A DNA stretch of 64,000 nucleotides, taken from Manis javanica (Eukaryota; Chordata; Mammalia; Pholidota; Manidae). A model generated the notes under the pieces. It saw only the letters and a program-made list of their open reading frames with translations, made no database searches and was not told the DNA's origin. Every line of letters starts with the position of its first letter. Position 1 is the stretch's first letter. This document shows, piece by piece, positions 54,821-64,000 of this stretch. Made by a program: the position numbers and the translations under genes. Where the stretch lies: NCBI RefSeq assembly GCF_040802235.1, contig NC_133161.1:108331001-108395000 (forward strand), given 5' to 3'.

Positions 54821-56100
54821 TTACACAGCCTATCAGCTGCCATCGGTGTCTGCGTTTCGGGTGGGTGCCACTGCTGCGCGCCCAGGATGTACCCGGGAGA
54901 AGGCTGAGGCCGCCGCGTCGGGGCCCTTCCTAAAAAAAGGCCCTGGGTGGTTTTTCCGCCCGCGAGTTTGACTGCGGGCAGTGGCCGACCATCATTTGTT
55001 TAAAACGTGAAAACCGCGTTTCCTCATGAACGGCCTTCCTGACCTGGCCAGACCGTGGTCCGCTTGTACAAGAGAGTTTGGGATGCTGGCCTTCACTTCA
55101 CGTGAGGGCTGCATCTGTCGTGAGTTTTCACAGGGTGACTGGCTTTTAGTAGTCTAGAATCAAGTTTACACACAGCTGTGTGCCTGGAAAATTACACGTG
55201 ATGACACCAGGCACAACTCGCTAGCTAGGGTTTCTTCTGCCTAGAGTGGAGCCCGCTTCCAGGCTCAGGTTCTGTAGACAGGCCAGACCGCCTGCCCTCT
55301 AGACGCGTGCGTGGCGGGTGTGGGCAGCCGCGAGGACCAGCAGCGGACGCCTGCCCTTCCAGGCCCCAAGCACTAAGCTGTCCCTGGCCAGCTGCCCATC
55401 AGGTGGGGCCTTCCTGTTCACGCACACTCGCCAAGGTGTGGAGACACGGACAGACAGGTGCATCTCCTCCCAGGACGACTGAAATGCTTCCTGGAAAGGT
55501 ATGTGGGCCTGTGATTCAGGCTGGCAGGCCAGCAGCAGCCAAGGGCACGTGCGTGAGCTACGGCACCTTCCTGAGATCTGGGCTTTTGAGGGATTGTTTT
55601 GAGATGGGCTGGGCTGGGGCCAGGTTAGTTCTGGGATCTGCTGCCTGGGGCCACCTAGGATATGTGATCGTGGAGGAGAATGACAATGCATTTCAAACAG
55701 GCTTTAAGAAAGCAAGAGTTTTTCCAGGAAAGGAAAACTAAAAGCCCTTAAAGCAAATTTGTAAGGAAGTTACAGACTGAGTGGTGGAGTTGTGTTTCAT
55801 GGGGTGTCTTGTGTTCATGAATTTCAGTGTGAATTGGAATTTGATCCTGCATAAACCACAACTGAAAAAAGTTTCATCATGACTGAAACTTTCAGTCTTT
55901 CTTTTCCCCCAAAGTTAAGCATGGGGCCCTTCCCACTGTCATCGCCACGCTGCACTGTGCTTCCCACGTTCTGTGACTTTGTTGGGTCATGTCCTGGGTG
56001 AGCCCCAGGCGTCATCAGTGGTGAAAGGATTTGTTTCTTACTGCATTTTTTCGTGGTCAGTCTGGTCCTGGTGGCAGCGAGTGTGACACTTATTGTTGGG
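54821..56100 (+). other. NUDCD3 intron 2, unique DNA
   Basis: Moderately CpG-rich to about 55000, then ordinary intron. No exon recognised. Confidence 0.55.
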
Positions 56101-57779
56101 TTTTTTTTAATTTTATTATTTTATTTTATCATTTTATTTGTGTGTGTGTGTATGTATGTATGTATCATTAATCTACAATTACATGAGGAACATTATGTTT
56201 ACTAGACTTCCCCCTTCACCAAGTCCCCCCCACATACCCCATTAGTCACTGTCCATCAGCATAGTAAGATGTTGTGGAATCACTACTTGTCTTCTCTGTG
56301 TTACCCAGCCCTCCCTGTGCCCCCCACTACATTATACATGCTAATTGTAATGCCCCCTTTCTTTTTCCCCTCTCTTATCCCTTCCCACCTGTCCTCCCCA
56401 GTCCCTTTCCCTTTGGTAACTGTTAGTCCATTCTTGGGTTCTGTGATTCTGCTGCTGTTTTGTTCCTTCAGTTTTTCTTTGTTCTTACACTCCACATATG
56501 AGTGAAATCATTTGATACTTGTCCTTTTCCGCCTGGCTTGTTTCACTGAGCATAATACCCTCTAGCTCCATCCATGTTGTTGCAAATGGTAGGATTTGTT
56601 TTCTTCTTATGGCTGAATAATATTCCATTGTGTATATGTACCACATCTTCTTTATCCATTCATCTACTGATGGACACTTAGGTTGCTTCCATCTCTTGGC
56701 TATTGTAAATAGTGCTGCAATAAACATAGGGGTGCATCTGTCTTTTTCAAACTGGGCTCCTGCATTCTTAGGGTAAACTCCTAGAAGTGGACTTCCTGGG
56801 TCAAATGGTATGCCTATTTTGAGCTTTTTGAGGACCCTCCATACTGCTTTCCACAATGATTGAACTAATTTACATTCCCACCAGTAGTGTAGGAGGGTTC
56901 CCCTTTCTCCACAACCTCACCAACATTTGTTGTTATTTGTCTTTTGGATGGTAGCAATCCTTACTGGTGTGAGGTGATATCTCATTGTGGTTTTAATTTG
57001 CGTTTCTCTGATGCCTAGCGATGTGGAGTATCTTTTCATGTGTCTGTTGGCCATCTGAATTTCTTCTTTGGAGAACTGTCTGTTCAGCTCCTCTGCCCAT
57101 TTTTTAATTGGATTGTTCACTTTTTGTTTGTTGAGGTGTATGAGCTCTTTATATATTTTGGATGTCAACCCTTTATCGGATCTGTCGTTTATGAATATAT
57201 TCTCCCATACTGTAGGATACCTTTTTGTTCTATTGATGGTGTTCTTTGCTGTACAGAAGCTTTTCAGCTTGATATAGTCCCACTTCTTCATTTTTGCTTC
57301 TGTTTCCCTTGCCCAGGGAGATATGTTCATGAAGAAGTCACTCATGTTTTTGTCCAACAGATTTTTGCCTATGTTTTTTTCTAAGACTTTTATGGTTTCA
57401 TGGCTTACATTCAGGTCTTTGATACATTTCAAATTTACTTTTGTGTATGGGGTTAGACAATGATCCAGTTCCATTCTCTTACATGTAACTGTCCAGTTTT
57501 GCCAGCACCATCTGTTGAAGAGACTGTCATTTCCCCATTGTATGTCCATGGCTCCTTTATCGTATATTAATTGACCATATATGTTTGGGATAATGTTTGG
57601 AGTCTCTATTCTGTTCCACTGGTCTGTGGCTCTGTTCTTGTGCCAGTACCAACTTGTCTTGATTACTGTGGCTTTGTAGTAGAGCTTGAAGTTGGGGAGT
57701 GAGATCCCCCCCACTTTGTTCTTCCTTCTCAGGTTTGCTTTGGCTGTTCGGGGTCTTTGGTGGTTCCATATGAATTTTT
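56101..57779 (-). mobile_element. 5'-truncated antisense L1 (young lineage)
   Basis: The 3' end is at a T-rich tail (56101-56140) followed by a (TG)n/(TATG)n run to about 56163. Minus-strand ORF2 text: [20 protein letters not shown] (near 57680), [17 protein letters not shown] (near 57470), [20 protein letters not shown] (near 56620). The element breaks off at 57779 in mid-ORF2. Open piece 56917-57714 is 265 codons, the least damaged ORF2 stretch here after the chimeric L1. Confidence 0.9.
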
Positions 57780-57789
57780 CGACTCATTA

Positions 57790-59650
57790 AATTTTGTGCG
57801 GGGATTTCACCACATTTATCTTGTCTTCAGTGATTTTCCTTATGTTGTTTTAGAAACTTTTTGTGTGTTTCCTTACTTGAGTTTTAGAAAATTTGGCGAG
57901 CAAATTATTCAAGAAAATTATTCTTGTTGAATTTTCTTCCAATTAAAAAAATTACATTTGCTATTACTTTATTAGGTCCTTTTAACATCAGGAAATATTT
58001 GACCCACATAACAGGTAAATTACAAATACATTATGTAAAAATTAACTTCCTTCTCATTCTGTAGCTAATGTCACATGGAGACTGTCCTTACACACCCTTC
58101 CCCACATTCACACAACACAGACACACACAGTTTTAAGAAATTGAGATATAATCCATATATCATAAGATACCCATTATCACATTTCGGTTAAGTATTTTTG
58201 TGCAGCCATCTCCATTATATAATTCCTGGACATGTTTGTCATCCTAGAAAGAACTTTGAACCCACCTGCAGCTACCTCACTCCCTCCAGGCCTCCCAGCC
58301 CCTGGCAACCACCAGGTGACTTTCTGTCTGTAGAGCTTTGCCAGTTGCGGCCTCTCATATAAATGGAGTCATGTGCTGTGTGAGTCTTGTGCCTGGCTTT
58401 GTCTGTGTTGCATCATTTGTGAGGAATTCATTGCTGAACAATGCTTCATTGTGTGGGTGTACCACGTTTTCTGTAGTCATCAGCTGGTGGACATTTGGGT
58501 TTTCTGTTATGAACTATGGTGCTATGACCATCAGTGTACAAGTTTCTGTGGACACATGTTCTCATGTCTCTCTCAGTTACATACATGGGAGTGTAATTGC
58601 TGGTCACATAGTAGCTGTGTTCCTCATTCTACCAGGCTGTTTCACCACACAGCTGCACCATTGCACTTCAGTACTTCTCCATGTCCTTGTCAGCACTTAC
58701 TATCTTTTTGATTATAGCCATCCTAGTGGCTTTGATTTGCATTTCTATTGACTAAAAATGTGTATTTTTTTTCCTGTGCTTATAGGCCATTTGTATATAT
58801 TCTTTGGAGAATGTCTATTCAACTCTTCACTCATTTTTAAATTGGGTTGTTTGTACTACTAGAGAGAAGACTTCCTTAGATAAGGGATTTGCAAGTATTT
58901 TCTCCTATTCTGTGGGTTATCTTTCTCTCTTGATGGTGTCTTTTGAAGCACAAAACTGTTTAATTTTGATGAAACCCAGTTTATCTAGTTTTTCCTTGGT
59001 TGCATATACTTATGGCATCATATTTAGAAATGACTGCCTGACCAAAGATCGCAAAGAGTTGCTCTTATATTTTTCTCTAAGTTTTAAAATTTTAGCTCTT
59101 GCATTCAGGTCTTTGATCCATTTTGAGCTAATTTTTATGGGTGGTGTGAAGTAGGGTTTATATCATTAGGTATTGTGTTGGTTGTAGGTCATACTTAGGA
59201 ATATTGCTATGGGAACAGTCTTTAAGTCCCCTAATCTGTGAACTTGAGGCCCCCTTCCATTTTACTTAGCTCTTCTTTAATTCTTTTCAACAAAGCTTTG
59301 TTGTTTTTGGTGGGTAAACTTTGCATTTTTGTTAAATTTATTTCTAAGCATTTTATTCATTTTGATGCTGTTATAAATGGAATTTAATTCCTTTTTCAGA
59401 TTGTTCATTGCTACTGTATAGATATACAGTTGGTTTTTGCATATTGATTTTGTGACCTGTAACTTTAAGTCACTTATTAACTAATAATTTTTAGTGGCTT
59501 CTTGAGGATTTTATAATGCAAGGTTGATATCTGCAAGTAGAGGTAGTTTTACTACTTCTGTCCAGCGTTTTATTTATTTCTTTTCTTGTGAAATTGCCCT
59601 GGTTAGTGCCTCTATACACAACTGAATAAAGTGGTGAGAGCAGATGCCCT
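57790..59650. repeat. Ancient L1M, antisense, fragments
   Basis: From about 58130 phrases such as AGAAATTGAGATATAATCCA, CCTGGCAACCACC, ATAAATGGAGTCATG, CACAGCTGCACCATTGCA and later CTTTGATCCATTTTGAGCTA follow the order of an antisense old L1. No open frame of note. 57790-58130 is AT-rich and unassigned. Confidence 0.65.
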
Positions 59651-60800
59651 TGCCTTGTTCCCTCAAGGGTGATATGAGCCTGGTCCTCACTCTTGCTTTA
59701 TTCCTGTTCCCGTTGAGAAAAGCCTTTAGTAACTTCCTAGTTTTCCTGGGATTAGGGGCTTCTTGGGATGTGGGACTTTCAGTTTCAGGGACAAATGGCT
59801 TTTCCAGGATGTGGGCTCCAGTGAGAACCCCAGTAAACTGGGGCAGCTGGTCACCGTGCCGTGTCCCAATATGTCTGTGTTACCATGTGTGTGCTTGATG
59901 GGCCGGCTGTGGAGCGTTTGGGCGGTGTGAGCCCTGTGTTGTCCTGTGGCTGGCATGTCCCTCTGAGGGCGTCAGAGGTCACTGATTCTTGCTTTTGGTG
60001 GGAGGCTTACTTCCCCATGTTCCTGTGTCCTGTCTGAGCACCAGGTCCCTGACTGCTGGGGGATGTTTAGCAGAGCATTGCGTTGCATGGGTCACCTGGG
60101 TCTGTGCTTGGGTGCGCTGCTGCTTGGAGCCCAAGGCCCTGCCGGGTCGCAGTTCCATGCACCCTCAGCCTGGGTCACACACACATGCTGTGGAAGCAGG
60201 AATGAGAGTCAGCAGAGGGACTTCTAACCATGACCCCATGCTTTTTGCTTTGGCCTGGCACCCTGTCTCCAGCATCCCTGAGCTTATCTTTCAGAGGAGC
60301 TGCCCTGGAGCTCTGTAGATCTTGCCTGTCTTTGGAGGCATTTCTCAGAGCCACGCTGTGTCCATACCAATGATCAGGTTCTGGGGTTGGACACAGAACG
60401 TCTGCACCTTTGAGCGTGTGGTGGTGCTCTGTGCTCTGGGCTGTGTGTGCCTCCGGTTTCCTTTAGTAACTGTCTTGGAGTCTACCCTGTTGTGTGTGAG
60501 TGGTTCTTACCGTGTGCTCATCCTTTTGTGTGTTGCTGGACACACAGGCTGTCTCTGTCTCTCGGCTGCTGGGCCATTGTGTGTGACCTCCATGGACAGG
60601 CTCACTCATCTCTTGTGGTGGCTGGGTTGTGGTCTGTGGCAGGCACCACAGTTACTTCCAAAGTGCCGTGCACTCCATCCCTACCCTCGGGACCAGCACT
60701 CGATGCTGCTGGGTCTTCAGTTTGTGACCTGGCTGTGGCGTGAGTGCCCTGTGCCCTGGTTGGTGTGAACAGCTCTGCTGAGCAGTAGTGTTGAGTAATT
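59651..60800 (+). other. NUDCD3 intron 2, unique DNA
   Basis: GC-richer intron with TG-rich words; no exon or RNA gene recognised. Confidence 0.55.
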
Positions 60801-60829
60801 AACTTCGTCTTTGGTGAAGTGTCTGCACC

Positions 60830-61255
60830 AAAATTTTGTCCATTCTTTAAATTGGGTTGTTTGCTTTTCTTATTACTGAGTTTTGAGAATTCTTTGTGTT
60901 CAGAATATGAGTACTCCACCAGATACATAATTTGCAAATATTTTCTCCCAGTCTTTAGATTGTCTCTTCATTCTCTGAACATTGTCTTTCAAGAATAGAG
61001 GTTCTTGATTCTGATGAGGTCCAATAGATCCATTTTTCTTTTATGGATCATGTTTTTGCAATCATATTTAAGAAGCCTTGTCTACTCTAAGGTCACAGAG
61101 ATTTTTCTCCTAGGAGCTTTGTAACACTGGGTCTCGCATTCAGGCCTGGGACCCATCTGAGGCTGTTCTGTAGCTGTGTATGGAGTGGCTTGAAGTTCAT
61201 CTTCGTAGGGAGATGTCCAGTTGCTCCAGCATCATTTGTTGAAAAGACTGCCCTG
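60830..61255. repeat. Ancient L1M fragment, antisense
   Basis: Text TTAAATTGGGTTGTTTGC, GCAAATATTTTCTCCCAG, and CATTTGTTGAAAAGACTGCCC marks an old antisense L1 ORF2 region. Confidence 0.65.
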
Positions 61256-64000
61256 TAGTCCCTGGCCCTGTGCCCTTCTTCTCCTCCCCCCTCACCCCCC
61301 CCCTGCCCTCTGCATGGGAAGCCTCGCCTGCACAACCCCAGGTGCACGCTGCCTCTGTTGTGGTGCAGGCACAGACCTCCCTCCATCCTAGTTCCCCATC
61401 CTTATCTTTGCTCTCCAAGCTGTTGCCAGTGCTTCGGGCTCGGTTCTGACTTTTCAGGCCACTGTGGCAGCTGTCCCGGTAGCTCTGCCAACTTGGTTCT
61501 GGGATACCCTTGGTCATCGCTGAGCTGGAGCTGGGCCTCTGGGTCAGGGCATGTCCGTGCAGGTACAGAGCAGAGCCAGCCAGCTCTCAGGCAAAATTGC
61601 AACATGGTGTTGCTTCTGGGCTCACCTGTGGTCCTGAGAGGACTCGAGGAGGCCAAAGCGGCCTTGGGACCTGCAGTGCTCAAAGGCCCAACATTTTTGT
61701 GAAGTAGTTGTGGAAAGAGTGCGTTGCATCTTGGGCGGCCTCTGCAGAGAAGGGGCACCAGCCTCTCTTGGTTGGGGCTGGAGCCATTGCCCTGGGTCTG
61801 ATGGAAGCTGCTGGACCCTCAGAGGCACTGCTTCTGTTCCTGTGATGTTAGGCACTAGCGCTGAGCTGCACAGACTCCTTCACCTCATCTCTGCCCCCAG
61901 GTCTGGCACTGGGATGGGCAGAAGTGTAGTGGGAGCGAGGGGCTCTCACAGGCATGTGGGGCTGGAATCTCTTGCGAGTGGACCAGCAACGGGGCTGTGA
62001 GGGGCAGGCCCTGAGTGTGGTCCTGCACTGTGGAAGCTGCACCCCAGCCCCTTCCTGCCAGGCCCGCCACCTTGCGGCCATGTCCTGATTGTTGTCCTCG
62101 GGGGAGTGTGGCCTTGATGGCTGACCCGACAGTGGCAGAGTGCCCGGCCCCTATCGACAGCCCTCCCACAAGGTCCTGTGTTGCTGCCCACGGCATGGAG
62201 GACAGGCCGTCTGGCTGTCCTGTGCTCTGGGAGGTAAGAGTGTGTCTGTGGAGCTCCTTACATGTGTCACCCTGGGCCTGTCTCTGGGAGCACTGAGTAT
62301 CTCCTTGTTGAAGGTTTGTTTAAGGCAGAATGTGTTGCTTCTCACCAGCCACCTGACTCAGCTGCAGGTGGGAAGGCTGCCTGTCGGATGCCTATCTGAC
62401 GTGGTTTCATTTGTGACTCTTCTGTAAGAGGAGAGATCTTTTGTCGGTCACAACACGGAACCCTCAGGTCTGCCTTGCCAGAAACTGGCTGCATTCCTGA
62501 GGAATCATGTGAGTCCTTTTTTTTTCCTGATTTTTGGACAGTTCAGGTAATTGTGTTTGACAGAGTGTCTGGCTCTGCTAGTGCGAAGGGTTACAGTAGG
62601 GACTTGCCAGTTTATATGTCAGTCCAGAGTGTTCCTCTGAAGCGCTTTTTAGGGAGGCAGTAAAGAAGGTGTTCATGCTGTGAGGGGACAGGCAGTGGAA
62701 ACAAAGCCGCACGGTCCAGGGGTATCACTGCAGCTTGGGCTCCAGGGTGGCCTTAGGCTGGGGCCTTACCCAGCCCGGCAGGAGGGTCTCAGTCCATTAA
62801 TGTGCAGATGAGCTGTCAGGGAAGCTGTCAATAGCAGGTGAGCACTGTCAACGGGATCAGCCTGTGGTGGGTGAGAGCAGAAAGTGCTGCCTGCAACCTG
62901 GATGTGGCAGGGGTGAGCCCTCCCATGGGTCCCTGGCACTGCTTGTTGCTGGGCTGTCCCTGTCCTCTTGGGCCGCAGTCTTTTTCAAGTTGAGCTTGTC
63001 AGGTGGTCTGGAAATAGCCACACTCTGACCAAGACCCCAGCTGTGTGCAGCGGAGTGTGGCTTGGCACACACTCAGGTCTTGTAAGCTGGGCTTAAACAT
63101 GCAGCCTTGTTTGTGAACTGAGGCTGGGTGCTCCGGATGCTAGCATTGCCCGAAGCTTAGCTTGTCCAGCCCTGGCTGTGTCTTTAGTGAGGGGTGAGGT
63201 CCCCCATTGCACTGACGATTCAGGACAGCTCATCCGTGGCTCTACACTAGGTCTTGGCCCAACAGGCATTTTGATTCCAGAGTCCATGTGCTTGAGCACT
63301 GAATTACTCCGCCACATCTCTCATCCGGGATCCTGCAGAGACAGTCCTTGGCCTGATGAATTGTCTGCATGCCCCTTTGCCAGGCCTTTCCATTCTCACT
63401 CGGAGATTTACTGCCTCTCAGTGTTGAGGCAGTTCAGAGCTGCCGTCCCCCATCCCGATGCCACGTGTGTAGTGTTTGTGTGGTGCTCAGCTGCCCCACT
63501 AGGTGTCTAGGATGCAGCTGCCACTATGCATGAGGACGCATATGCACGCAAACACAGCAGCAGTCCTCCTCCCTTCAAAAACCACCAACATCCAGAAACA
63601 GTGGAGCATACCTGCAGACAGCAGGGGAGGGCAGGGCAGAGCAGGCAACCAAGTCAGGAGGAATCCTGGGCCAGTGAGTGCTGTGCCCCCAGGGGAAGGA
63701 GGAGGGAGGGACTGTCTGTGTAGCTGGGCTGCAGGCCCCTGGTTGTCATGCTGATTAAGTGGGGTCTGTCCTATAGAAAATGGGGCAGCCAGTCAGGCTT
63801 ATTGGAAGGTAAACAGGCAGCAGACACTGGACAGGTGGGGAGCAGGAAGGGCACCCCCTAATGGCCATGCATCAGAGTGTGTGGATGGTGCAGAATTAGC
63901 GCTGTTCCCTGGAGCTTACAGGGTGCAGTGTAGTGTAGAGGAGGGGCTGGCCCACAAGACTGACTCAGCACACAGGGCGTGAGGCAGGGGGGGTAGTGAG
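61256..64000 (+). other. NUDCD3: NUDCD3 intron 2, right end of window
   Basis: No coding exon with family similarity and no named repeat seen. The next NUDCD3 exon lies outside the window. Confidence 0.55.

Noticed and set aside
1-64000. Prokaryotic-type systems, CRISPR arrays, tRNA or rRNA genes
   Set aside because: The window is mammalian; no direct-repeat/spacer array and no tRNA cloverleaf text was seen. The only tRNA-like text is the primer-binding sites of the two proviruses.

Overview
This window is from a nuclear genome of a placental mammal. It holds the 3' part of NPC1L1 (nine C-terminal coding exons, + strand, 1427-6184) followed in the same orientation by the start of NUDCD3 (exon 1 at 10140-10331, exon 2 at 45128-45429; intron 2 runs off the right edge). 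Human has the same neighbours in the same order and orientation. I saw no Alu, B1/B2, BovB or carnivore-type tRNA-Lys SINE, and the young repeats are a L1 lineage plus endogenous retroviruses. I infer a non-primate, non-rodent mammal, probably laurasiatherian; pangolin is only a weak guess. LAYOUT: 1-6184 NPC1L1 exons and introns, with a minisatellite in one intron. 6185-9180 downstream intergenic DNA with an ancient L1 3' fragment. About 9180-10520 the CpG-island promoter and first exon of NUDCD3, flanked by two short duplicated segments (79 bp and 127 bp) of unusual origin. 10332-45127 is NUDCD3 intron 1, of which about 29 kb is retroelement: a 5'-truncated sense L1 (11196-20280) split by a complete 8.35-kb class-I provirus with a tRNA-Phe primer site (11558-19908, antisense, 5-bp target duplication); a second provirus, MLV-like with a tRNA-Pro primer site and env largely deleted (20508-27087, antisense, 4-bp target duplication); a full-length antisense L1 fused to 1.8 kb of retroviral 3' sequence (27401-35581, 12-bp target duplication); and a second near-full-length antisense L1 (37662-43926) sitting inside an ancient L1. 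45430-64000 is NUDCD3 intron 2, with a Tigger1-type DNA transposon remnant, an intronic CpG island near 54.0-54.6 kb, a 5'-truncated young L1 and ancient L1 pieces. MAIN POINTS: (1) The L1 at 27401-35581 carries an ERV tail (integrase C-terminal remnant, Env transmembrane-subunit remnant, polypurine tract, U3-R) at its 3' end. Its poly(A) starts just after the ERV AATAAA, and one 12-bp target duplication encloses everything, so L1 and ERV tail were retrotransposed as one unit. (2) The tRNA-Phe provirus keeps an uninterrupted 562-codon env while gag and pol are broken. (3) The NPC1L1 cytosolic tail is frameshifted just before the region matching the YVNxxF endocytic motif of human NPC1L1, and the nearby QKR motif reads QKW. 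(4) A perfect 127-bp copy of an L1 5' junction lies 1.4 kb upstream near the NUDCD3 promoter, flanked by a 9-bp direct repeat. No tRNA, rRNA, CRISPR or prokaryotic features are present.
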